DNA of 7,845 bases from Methanosarcina sp. (lineage in GTDB: Archaea > Halobacteriota > Methanosarcinia > Methanosarcinales > Methanosarcinaceae): the NCBI GenBank assembly GCA_013331265.1, contig DUGS01000021.1:1-7845 (forward strand), read 5' to 3'. Position 1 is the stretch's first letter. Each line of letters starts with the position of its first letter. Positions 1 through 5,392 of the stretch are shown here, one piece after another. The position numbers and the translations under genes were made by a program. The notes under the pieces were generated by a model. That model saw only the letters and a list, made by a program, of their open reading frames with translations, was not told the DNA's origin and searched no databases.

Positions 1-378
1 AGCAGTTTCCTCGAGGAAACTGCTGACAGACTTGAACGCGCATTCTCAAACCTGATTATAAAAGCCCCTTCCGCGTATGCCGAGTTTCTGTCTGCTCTTG
101 ACTTCAGGCTCGGACCTTCATATGAAGTGATAATCTCAGGAAAGCCCGGGGCTCAGGACACAGGACATATGCTGGAAGAACTATGGAGCTATTTCGTGCC
201 CAACAAGGTGCTTATTTTCAGGCCTGAAGGAGAAAATTCCGAGATTACGGATCTGGCAAAATATACAAAAGAACAATATCCAATTGAAGGAAAGGCAACT
301 GCGTACGTCTGCCAGGACTACGAATGCCAGCTACCTACTACCGAAACCATTGAGATGTTAAAGATGCTTAATGTTTGA
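1..378 (+). CDS. YyaL/DUF255-type thioredoxin-domain protein, C-terminal fragment (5' end outside window)
   Basis: The frame is open from base 1 and ends at TGA 376-378, giving the last 125 residues of a longer protein. The visible part has an amphipathic helical stretch (SSFLEETADRLERAF), then a segment with Rossmann-like character (YEVIISGKPG), and ends with AYVCQDYECQLPTT. That ending matches the C-terminus of the YyaL/spermatogenesis-associated protein 20 family (DUF255), whose members are usually 650-700 residues with an N-terminal thioredoxin-like domain and a C-terminal six-hairpin glycosidase-like domain. The two cysteines in VCQDYEC are typical of this tail. The substrate of the family is not established. 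An internal GTG at 127 is not the start, because coding continues upstream to the window edge. The next gene follows after about 90 bases on the same strand. The family call rests on the tail only. Confidence 0.85.
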   Translation, partial: SSFLEETADRLERAFSNLIIKAPSAYAEFLSALDFRLGPSYEVIISGKPGAQDTGHMLEELWSYFVPNKVLIFRPEGENSEITDLAKYTKEQYPIEGKATAYVCQDYECQLPTTETIEMLKMLNV

Positions 379-468
379 GTTTTTCACTCAGGCTGGTACA
401 GGCCTCAGGGCGGATTGTAAGTACTCGGATTATGCACTGAAGTGTCAAAGAAATGGAGGATATGGAAA

Positions 469-699
469 ATGAAAGAGTACACACTTGAAGAACTTTCGGA
501 GTATAACGGTAAGAACGGCAAGATATACATTGTTTATGACGGCCAGGTGTACGATGTATCAGGCAGTAATTTGTGGGAAGGCGGTACGCACCAGGGGCTC
601 CATGAATCAGGCCACGACCTTACACAAGAAATGGATGAATCACCTCATGGTCCAGAAGTGTTCAAGGACTACCCTGTTGTCGGTACTCTTAAAAAGTGA
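469..699 (+). CDS. Small cytochrome b5-like heme/steroid-binding domain protein (76 aa)
   Basis: The protein reads MKEYTLEELSEYNGKNGKIY, then IVYDGQVYDVSGSNLWEGG, then a His-rich stretch (H41, H45, H49, H60) and ends PVVGTLKK. The order (TLEEL, G-K-IYIVYDGQVYDVS, W-GG-H-G-H, HG-EVF-YPVVG-L) is that of the short prokaryotic cytochrome b5-like domain, which is shorter than the roughly 90-residue eukaryotic domain. The histidines could be axial heme ligands, but which ones cannot be told by eye. There is no signal peptide or membrane segment, so it is probably cytoplasmic. I chose ATG 469 over an in-frame GTG at 442 because GGAGG at 455-459 sits 9 bases before it. A role in electron transfer or small-molecule binding is inferred from the family only. 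Confidence 0.85.
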   Translation: MKEYTLEELSEYNGKNGKIYIVYDGQVYDVSGSNLWEGGTHQGLHESGHDLTQEMDESPHGPEVFKDYPVVGTLKK

Positions 700-727
700 T
701 CTGTTTTAACAGATTACATTTTTTAAG
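699..727 (+). terminator. Probable terminator after the cytochrome b5-like gene
   Basis: ATCTGTT (699-705) and AACAGAT (708-714) form a perfect inverted repeat that starts on the last base of the stop codon. A T-rich run (719-724) follows within a few bases. The loop is very short, so the actual hairpin probably has a 6-bp stem with a 4-base loop. Archaeal termination depends mainly on the T tract, so the hairpin itself may not matter. Confidence 0.45.
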
Positions 728-814
728 TAAACAGAGAAAGGATAGATAATGAGCTGTAGCTGTGAACGGTGAAAATGAATCAGTATTTCGCATGCGCCAG
801 AAGAGGAAATAAAG

Positions 815-1282
815 ATGAATTCTAAAGAAAAAATTGGGCTGGAAAAAGAAGAATGCCTCAGAAAGTTGAAAATATTCTTTGAATCCCAGCCCCTCGCCGT
901 TCTGGCAACTCAAGACGGGGCGGCGCCTTATGCAAGCCTCGTTGCCTTTGCCTCAAATGAGAAGCTTAAATATCTTCTTTTTGCAACTCCGAAGGCTACC
1001 AGGAAATACTCAAACATTCTAGCAAACCCTATAGTGGCCCTGTTAATAGATAACCGGAAAAACACGAAAGAGGATATTCAGGAAGCAACGACAGTAACAG
1101 CCCCTGGAAGGGTTGAACAGATAGAAGATTTCGAACGCAGTATCATGGAAAAAATCTATTTAATGAAGCACCCTCACCTTGCAGACTTTCTGAATTCCCC
1201 TGAAACCGCTTTTCTGAAAATAAGAATTGAGAAATACATTATTGTGACCCATTTCCAGCACGTTGTAGAAATTTCGGTTTAA
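815..1282 (+). CDS. Pyridoxamine 5'-phosphate oxidase-like FMN-binding split-barrel protein
   Basis: The product is 155 residues. The N-terminal half has the split-barrel pattern: a helix (EECLRKLKIFFESQ), strand PLAVLATQDGAAPYASLVAFA, then LKYLLFATPKATRKYSNILANPIVALLIDNR. This matches PNPOx-like flavoproteins, where the A-T-x-K/R-x-N-I-x-x-N-P-x-V stretch contacts FMN phosphate. A second part (TTVTAPGRVEQIED, then FLNSPETAFLKIRIEKYIIVTHFQHV) supplies the remaining strands. Members of this broad family bind FMN, heme or F420, and the ligand here cannot be decided by eye. It is not likely to be true PdxH, because the length and C-terminus differ. The start is ATG 815 with GAGG at 803-806, 8 bases upstream. 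It probably has its own transcription unit, since a terminator-like repeat precedes it by about 100 bases. Confidence 0.8.
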   Translation: MNSKEKIGLEKEECLRKLKIFFESQPLAVLATQDGAAPYASLVAFASNEKLKYLLFATPKATRKYSNILANPIVALLIDNRKNTKEDIQEATTVTAPGRVEQIEDFERSIMEKIYLMKHPHLADFLNSPETAFLKIRIEKYIIVTHFQHVVEISV

Positions 1283-1371
1283 TACACTTATTCGGCCTGG
1301 AACATTTACTTAGGTTTATATCTTTAAAAGTCAGTCATTTTTCGATTGTTTCGGTTTTCATTATAGGCCTT

Positions 1372-1384
1372 GTTAAATACATAA
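1372..1384 (+). promoter_or_regulatory. TATA-like box for the short membrane protein
   Basis: The AT-rich sequence GTTAAATACATAAG lies about 30-38 bases before ATG 1412. No Shine-Dalgarno sequence precedes that ATG. This spacing would give a leaderless or nearly leaderless transcript. The assignment rests on spacing and composition alone. Confidence 0.3.
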
Positions 1385-1411
1385 GAAGTTGAGTTTTCTC
1401 ATATTTCATAT

Positions 1412-1594
1412 ATGGATGATGAAACGATGAAAAAAATAATCACTTATTTTTTAATACTCTTATTGACAGTATTAACCGGACTATTCATTATTGAGATGAA
1501 TCTAAGAGACTGGAGGGCTGACGAATTAAGGCCACATTACGAATATACGGTTAAAATAAGTGGTCTTTCAGGAACTGAAGTTCAGGACAAATGA
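1412..1594 (+). pseudogene. N-terminal remnant of a membrane-anchored protein (60 aa), probably truncated
   Basis: The 60-residue product starts MDDETMKKIITYFLILLLTV, giving one hydrophobic membrane segment at about residues 8-28. It continues FIIEMNLRDWRADELRPHYEYTVKISGLSG and stops abruptly at TGA 1592-1594 in what looks like the first strand of an extracellular domain. Past the stop, frame +1 continues with TNESVLTDISFSKIVVLEHWM to TAA 1650-1652. The original frame then gives SIGTLDVIVAESSELKKNAT up to TAA 1706-1708. Coding-like text switching frames suggests a decayed gene with internal loss. The start could be ATG 1412 or ATG 1427; neither has a clear ribosome binding site. It could also be a genuine small membrane protein. 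Function is unknown. Confidence 0.5.
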
Positions 1595-1740
1595 ATCTGT
1601 TCTTACAGATATTTCCTTTTCAAAGATTGTAGTATTGGAACATTGGATGTAATTGTTGCTGAATCTAGCGAATTAAAAAAGAATGCAACAATTGAAACAT
1701 ATTTTTAACTTGTTTTTTAATTTCATTGTTAATTTCCATT

Positions 1741-1796
1741 TTTTCGGGAAGGACAGTCGTGTTCTCACGACCGGTGAGAGTATGGGGACCCGAAAA
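1741..1796 (+). other. Nested and competing inverted repeats, candidate structured RNA
   Basis: This GC-richer island lies in an AT-rich spacer. An outer 8-bp perfect stem pairs TTTTCGGG (1741-1748) with CCCGAAAA (1789-1796). Inside are two mutually exclusive 6-bp perfect hairpins: GTCGTG (1756-1761) with CACGAC (1766-1771) and a 4-base loop, or TCTCAC (1763-1768) with GTGAGA (1774-1779) and a 5-base loop. It does not resemble a tRNA, SRP RNA or box C/D RNA that I recognise. It lies 96-151 bases upstream of the adenylate kinase start, so it may be part of a leader, a separate small RNA, or the terminator region of the broken gene before it. Confidence 0.4.
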
Positions 1797-1854
1797 GCCG
1801 ATAAATACAGGTACTTGCAAGGAAACCCAGCACTCAGATTCTTCAGGGCCGGCA

Positions 1855-1864
1855 TTAAGTATAA
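1855..1864 (+). promoter_or_regulatory. TATA-like box for the adenylate kinase gene
   Basis: TAAGTATAAC is centred about 32 bases before ATG 1892, and no purine-rich ribosome binding site precedes that start (the bases before it are TCTCCCTCTCC). Archaeal transcription usually begins about 26 bases after the TATA centre, so the mRNA would have a leader of only a few bases. Confidence 0.45.
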
Positions 1865-1891
1865 CTGCAATAAACCCGTATCTCCCTCTCC

Positions 1892-2452
1892 ATGCTCATA
1901 GGACTCACAGGTACGCCGGGTACGGGTAAGACCTCGGTAAGCAAGCTTCTCGAAAAAAGAAGGCAGTGGAAGGTAATCCACCTTAACGACCTTATCAAAG
2001 AAGAACACCTCTACACCGAGGTTGATGAAAAAAGGGATGCGGTAGTAGCGGATATGGATCTTGTCCAGAGCCGCCTTACTGAGCTTATTGATGAAATGGA
2101 GAAAGGGTCGGCAAACGAAGTAGTAATTCTTGAAAGCCACCTTGCCCACTATATTGCAGATGCCGTTATCGTCCTCAGGGCATGCCCGCCGGAACTCAAA
2201 AAAAGGCTCGAAACACGCGGTTATTCGGAAGAAAAGATCAGGGAGAACATTGAGGCTGAAGCTCTTGATGTAATACTTGTTGAGTCTTCAGAGTGGTGCG
2301 AAAAGATTTTTGAAGTAAACACAACTGGAAAAAGAATTGAAGAAGTCGAGCAGGATATAGAAAAAATTATAGACCATATTTTAAGTGGAAAAGAAGAAGA
2401 ATTTCCGGAGTATAAACCTGGATCAATTGACTGGATTGACCTTGTTCCTTAA
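1892..2452 (+). CDS. AK6/Fap7-type adenylate kinase (P-loop NMP kinase)
   Basis: The 186-residue protein opens with a Walker A loop, GTPGTGKT at residues 7-14, directly after a short beta strand (MLIGLT). That is the normal N-terminus of the archaeal/eukaryotic AK6 (Fap7/hCINAP) family and supports ATG 1892. ESHLAH at 81-86 matches the family's conserved H-L-x-H element. ILESHLAHYIADAVIVLRAC carries the strand after it, and RLETRGYSEEKIRENIEAE (105-123) is the LID-like helix-turn segment. The enzyme transfers phosphate between ATP and AMP. The eukaryotic homologue also acts in 18S/small-subunit rRNA maturation with Rps14, so a ribosome assembly role is possible here by homology. The start lacks a ribosome binding site. 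The gene converges with the Cys-rich gene on the other strand, about 70 bases away. Confidence 0.92.
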   Translation: MLIGLTGTPGTGKTSVSKLLEKRRQWKVIHLNDLIKEEHLYTEVDEKRDAVVADMDLVQSRLTELIDEMEKGSANEVVILESHLAHYIADAVIVLRACPPELKKRLETRGYSEEKIRENIEAEALDVILVESSEWCEKIFEVNTTGKRIEEVEQDIEKIIDHILSGKEEEFPEYKPGSIDWIDLVP

Positions 2453-2472
2453 TGTGTAAAGAAAAAAAAGAG

Positions 2473-2514
2473 AAGGGACTAAATCCCTGAAGACTAACAC
2501 TTCACTGTTCCCTT
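2473..2514. terminator. Possible shared terminator between convergent genes
   Basis: The 69-base gap between the two convergent stop codons holds AAGGGA (2473-2478), which can pair with TCCCTT (2509-2514). Alternatively GGGA (2475-2478) can pair with TCCC (2484-2487). An A8 run (2462-2469) would read as a T tract on the minus strand. This would serve the minus-strand gene better than the kinase. Confidence 0.3.
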
Positions 2515-2521
2515 AAAACTA

Positions 2522-2989
2522 TTATTTGCAAGAGCACTTGGTACATGTAGAGGTCTTGGAACAGCCGGAATACTTAGAGCAGGTGGTACTGCACTTGAAA
2601 TTCAGCGTTACCTTTGCAGTGTCATAAACTCCATATTTGTTTACTGCTTTGTACGTGAAACTGTCACCTTTTTTAGAACAGGCAACTGGCTTTACATAGC
2701 TGAATGTACCATCGCTTTTCATAAACACTTTGCCGCCTTTTGCCGTGGTGATGTAACCAGTAGTTTTAACTTTGAGGCCACATCCCTTGTCATTAGCCAG
2801 CACATTAAATGTCTTGGATTTCTGGCTTGGGTTTAAGCTAAAAGAGTCATTTATTGCATCCGTTTTACATTTGCTGCATGTACTGCTGGTTTTACTGCAC
2901 GCTGCTGCTCCTGTCATTGACATGACAAAGAAGATCAATGTGAATATACACAATACCTTCATCCACTTATTAAATACAAATTTTAACAT
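2522..2989 (-). CDS. Secreted Cys-rich protein with one Big_9-like (cadherin-like) Ig domain
   Basis: From ATG 2989 the protein has 155 residues. Residues 1-30 form a signal peptide: basic start (MLKFVFNKWMK), hydrophobic core (VLCIFTLIFFVMSM), and TGAAA before C31. Residues about 43-131 follow the Big_9/tandem-95 pattern: DAINDSFSLN, FNVLANDKG, GGKVFMKSDGTFSYVK, GDSFTYKAVNKYGVYDTAKV. Such domains are usually repeated in large surface proteins, but here there is one copy. Eleven cysteines follow the signal: a CSKTSSTCSKC cluster before the domain, C70 and C104 inside it, and six in the last 23 residues, suggesting disulfides or metal binding outside the cell. I chose ATG 2989 because GGAG (minus strand, 3002-2999) lies 9 bases before it; ATG 3004 has no such site. 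C31 might be lipidated, but the lipobox is weak. Confidence 0.75.
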   Translation of the reverse strand: MLKFVFNKWMKVLCIFTLIFFVMSMTGAAACSKTSSTCSKCKTDAINDSFSLNPSQKSKTFNVLANDKGCGLKVKTTGYITTAKGGKVFMKSDGTFSYVKPVACSKKGDSFTYKAVNKYGVYDTAKVTLNFKCSTTCSKYSGCSKTSTCTKCSCK

Positions 2990-3272
2990 TACTATAAACT
3001 CCATGTATTCGCTTAATCATAAGTATCTCAAAGACTCCGGCTTTTTAACCCGGGTTTTACTGTTGAATAAAATGCACTCTTTTGGGTTGAAAACCTGAAA
3101 TTAAGAGAATAACATAATTTCATATGATTAAGTGATTATTAGATGTTTTATTTATAATACAGTTTTAATATAGATATACAGTATAGTGCTTATAATATTG
3201 CTATTTATTTCAATATACAATTTTTATTCAATGCTTTTTCGAGATGCATTCCCTTTTCCTGGAGAAACCCAT

Positions 3273-3376
3273 ATGAAAAAAGAAGGGCTAAAATTTAGAG
3301 AATACTATCCTCAAAAGGCAAAGGAACAATCGAAGATATCTTAAAAAATATTGAAGAGTGCATTAAATACAGATAG
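3273..3376 (+). pseudogene. Possible decayed HicB-like (UPF0150) antitoxin remnant
   Basis: ATG 3273 is preceded by GGAG (3261-3264), 8 bases upstream. The frame reads MKKEGLKFREYYPQ and then stops at 23 codons. In the frame starting at 3311 the text continues SKGKGTIEDILKNIEECIKY and ends at TAG 3374-3376. Joined across a single frameshift near 3312, the two pieces resemble the C-terminal half of a HicB/UPF0150 protein, which reads CPEL, then QGxTIEEALxNIKEAIELYL. No HicA-like partner is visible nearby. The match is short, so chance is possible. Confidence 0.3.
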
Positions 3377-3577
3377 TTTTTTCTTTTATAAAAAATTTAC
3401 CACTGGAAGGATATTATTAGCAAAAATACAACCTTCAAAATTTGCTACGTATTGTTATAAATAATTAGAATAGTTTGTATTTATATAGCGGATGAAGCAA
3501 TTAAATGGGAATATAATAAGAAATATTAAAGAGTATGAATCAGGATGAACCATTTGTGAGGAAACAAAACATTATAA

Positions 3578-3614
3578 AAGACAATAAGAGAAGATAGAAG
3601 ACAATAAGAGAAGA
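3578..3614. repeat. Two-copy 17-bp direct repeat, 20-bp period
   Basis: AAGACAATAAGAGAAGA occurs at 3578-3594 and again without mismatch at 3598-3614. It lies just beyond the 3' end of nadM. The repeats are purine-rich on the + strand, so the nadM transcript would be pyrimidine-rich there (TCTTCTCTTATTGTCTT), which may help termination of nadM. A replication-slippage duplication is an equally good explanation. Confidence 0.7.
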
Positions 3615-3657
3615 AAATTACAGAAAATAGCTGAAAAAAAGATTTAAGAAAAAACTA

Positions 3658-4179
3658 TCATAAAGAAAAGTTGCTATCACTTGCAGAAACATTCCTTAGG
3701 CGGGCTACTCCATCGCAGTCTTTGATCACCTCTACAACTGGCTTAGGGACAAGGTGCTCCCACTTTTCTCCTTCAATCATCCTTCTTCTGATTTCAGTAC
3801 CTGAATACCTTTCTCTTACATAAAGGGGAGATTCCTTAACGCTGAACCCGGCTTCCCGGAAAAGCTGGATGACCAGAGGATTGTTCGAGTACACCACGTC
3901 AAAACGAGGAGTTCTGGATGCGACGTGGTGAACCCAGATAGAATTATACCTGACATCTTCGATAGGAAGCACGTAATGACGGATAGGAAGGTGCTCAAGC
4001 GCATTATAGACCATCAGAACCCTTTCCCCTGCAGTAAACGGATCGGTGTCTTCATGGCTTTTCTGGGCACTTCCAATGCCTATGACCAGTTCATCCACCT
4101 CTTCTGCAATCCGCATAATTACGGCATGGTGTCCGAAGTGATACGGCTGAAAACGCCCTATGTAAAAAGCTCGTGTCAT
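3658..4179 (-). CDS. nadM: Nicotinamide-nucleotide adenylyltransferase, archaeal type
   Basis: The enzyme joins NMN and ATP to give NAD+ and pyrophosphate, in the cytoplasm. The 173-residue product starts MTRAFYIGRFQPYHFGHHAV. GRFQPYHFGH at residues 8-17 is the HxGH nucleotidyltransferase signature in its archaeal NadM form. GSAQKSH (36-42) and YSGTEIRRRM (125-134) are the other two family motifs, the last matching the SGTxIR ATP-binding element. Length fits the roughly 170-residue family. ATG 4179 is the best start: GAGGT (4192-4188 on the minus strand) lies 8 bases before it. An upstream in-frame TTG at 4188 would overlap that site. It follows fpoF by about 60 bases on the same strand, so the two are probably co-transcribed. 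Confidence 0.95.
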   Translation of the reverse strand: MTRAFYIGRFQPYHFGHHAVIMRIAEEVDELVIGIGSAQKSHEDTDPFTAGERVLMVYNALEHLPIRHYVLPIEDVRYNSIWVHHVASRTPRFDVVYSNNPLVIQLFREAGFSVKESPLYVRERYSGTEIRRRMIEGEKWEHLVPKPVVEVIKDCDGVARLRNVSASDSNFSL

Positions 4180-4242
4180 CGGATCCAACCTCGAATGTAC
4201 CGAATTCCTCTTTCTAATTATGTTTCGGATTCAAATTGAATT

Positions 4243-5283
4243 TCAGACTGTTTCATTGCGGATTCCCGTTTCAAAGCTGAATTCTTTGCAGACTTCCAGG
4301 AAGTGTTCCGCATTGCCCTTACGCTTCATTTCGATAAGCTTTCCGACAAGTTCGAGACCTGGCTTGGGGTCTTCCATGATCTCCATCTCATCACGGACCA
4401 TATCGAAGTATTTTTCCCCGATTTCAGTCCTTATGAAAACAGAGTTCCATCCGTCAGGCGTTCCAACCGAACCTACGGAAATATCGGCAAAGACAGAGGT
4501 ATAGTCACAGCAGTGATGGCAGGGGTTTCTTGCATACTTTGCAACATCCTTGATCGGCACAGAGTGGACTTCTCCGTCCTTTGTGTAGACCCAGAATTTA
4601 CCTTTTGTGAATTCCATCTTCACGATGTCCACGATATTGACCTTCATGATCTCGGGGATAATCTTGTGAAGCATGACATCATGATGGAAACTTTCCATAC
4701 AGAGCAGGCCAATAATAAGCACGATCTTTTCGTTCACATTTTCCCGGATCAAACGTGCAGCATGTGCCTGACAGGGGACTCCAACAACTGCAATCCGGTT
4801 GTACTTTTCGAAGGCTTCTCTGAGAGCTGCTATTACAGGATCAGATGTATATTTTGTCCCTCTTACTTTTTCCACATCTTCTGCACTTGTCAGCAGAACG
4901 ACTTCAGGCTCCCAGTTTTCGTTTCGGGTAATTCCTACAGCACAGTCAATTTCACCTTTATTGAAAAGGGCTTTAAGAATCCCGCTCGTTACGCCTCCGT
5001 CCTGGCTGCCGGCATTATCTTTAGATTTTGCGCCAAAGAACTTGCGGACATTTGAAAGCTCGTTTTCGATGAAACCATCCGCTACCGGACAGATCCTGCT
5101 GCAGGTTAAGCACCCTTCACAAACCTGGTACGCAGCCCCTTTTTCATACAGGCTCAGATCGTTCGGGTCTCGAATTTCTGCCGCCTTCTTTACGGTAACA
5201 GCCCCAATAGGACATATGGCCTCGCATGCCCCACAGGCTGCGCATACGTCATATTGAATGACTTCTGCAATCTTTGGTGGCAA
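4243..5283 (-). CDS. fpoF: F420H2 dehydrogenase subunit FpoF (F420H2-oxidising iron-sulfur flavoprotein)
   Basis: This 346-residue FrhB-family protein feeds electrons from reduced F420 into the Fpo complex, which reduces methanophenazine and pumps protons. Two ferredoxin-type 4Fe-4S motifs are intact: C14, C17, C20, C24 and C55, C58, C61, C65. The FrhB flavin/F420 part follows: GSQDGGVTSG (92-101), RGTKY (141-145), VGVPCQ (167-172) and a Cys pair C255/C258 before the ADISVGSVGTPDGW stretch. Length and domain order fit FpoF rather than FrhB, which lacks two N-terminal ferredoxin motifs. In Methanosarcina fpoF lies apart from the main fpo operon and beside mer, as here. The start is TTG 5283: an in-frame TGA lies directly before it, and GGAGGT (minus strand, 5295-5290) sits 6 bases upstream. 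FpoF can also act alone as an F420H2:ferredoxin oxidoreductase in related work. Confidence 0.92.
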   Translation of the reverse strand: MPPKIAEVIQYDVCAACGACEAICPIGAVTVKKAAEIRDPNDLSLYEKGAAYQVCEGCLTCSRICPVADGFIENELSNVRKFFGAKSKDNAGSQDGGVTSGILKALFNKGEIDCAVGITRNENWEPEVVLLTSAEDVEKVRGTKYTSDPVIAALREAFEKYNRIAVVGVPCQAHAARLIRENVNEKIVLIIGLLCMESFHHDVMLHKIIPEIMKVNIVDIVKMEFTKGKFWVYTKDGEVHSVPIKDVAKYARNPCHHCCDYTSVFADISVGSVGTPDGWNSVFIRTEIGEKYFDMVRDEMEIMEDPKPGLELVGKLIEMKRKGNAEHFLEVCKEFSFETGIRNETV

Positions 5284-5328
5284 TCAGTTACCTCCAATGC
5301 CTTGATAAGTTTGCCCTACTGGCAAGAT

Positions 5329-5347
5329 GTTTTTAAAAGTATAATAT
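5329..5347 (-). promoter_or_regulatory. Possible fpoF promoter (TATA-like)
   Basis: On the minus strand TATTATAC is followed by TTTTAAAAAC, between the mer terminator and the fpoF start. The second element lies about 48 bases before TTG 5283, which would give a leader of about 20 bases that includes the GGAGGT site. This supports separate transcription of fpoF-nadM, but the region is AT-rich overall. Confidence 0.35.
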
Positions 5348-5356
5348 GAATAAATT

Positions 5357-5392
5357 AAAAAAAATTATTGCAGGATGTAATAAAATTACATC
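5357..5392 (-). terminator. Intrinsic-type terminator overlapping the mer stop codon
   Basis: An 8-bp perfect inverted repeat, GATGTAAT (5374-5381) and ATTACATC (5385-5392) with a 3-base loop, covers the last two codons of mer. On the minus strand it is followed 9 bases later by eight T residues (complement of A8 at 5357-5364). Hairpin plus T tract is a good termination signal for mer, although readthrough into fpoF is possible. Confidence 0.7.

Larger units (their letters stand above)
3005..3657. other. AT-rich intergenic region
   Basis: This 0.65 kb spacer separates the Cys-rich gene from nadM. It holds a perfect palindrome AACCCGGGTT (3047-3056), an 11-bp dyad TATAC-A-GTATA (3175-3185), several TATA-like stretches, a possible gene remnant near 3273-3376 and a short tandem repeat near 3578-3614. 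I see no intact gene or RNA gene in it on either strand. Confidence 0.7.

Noticed and set aside
751..823. Very short frames upstream of the FMN split-barrel gene (MSCSCER and a 16-codon frame from ATG 775)
   Set aside because: They could be leader peptides, but they are too short to support and nothing suggests attenuation.
1673..2149. 158-codon open frame on the minus strand over the adenylate kinase start
   Set aside because: It lies antisense to a recognised kinase with an intact Walker A motif, and its translation has no family resemblance or ribosome binding site.
3005..3657. CRISPR array or replication origin in the AT-rich spacer
   Set aside because: There is only one two-copy repeat with a 3-base gap, no regular spacers, and no origin-recognition-box-like repeated elements.
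4181..4188. TTG 4188 as the nadM start
   Set aside because: It would overlap the GAGGT ribosome binding site, whereas ATG 4179 has ideal 8-base spacing and begins at the normal family N-terminus.
4303..5055. 250-codon open frame on the plus strand
   Set aside because: It is antisense to fpoF, whose iron-sulfur and FrhB motifs are all intact. The translation is Cys/His/Phe-rich, as expected for a shadow frame.
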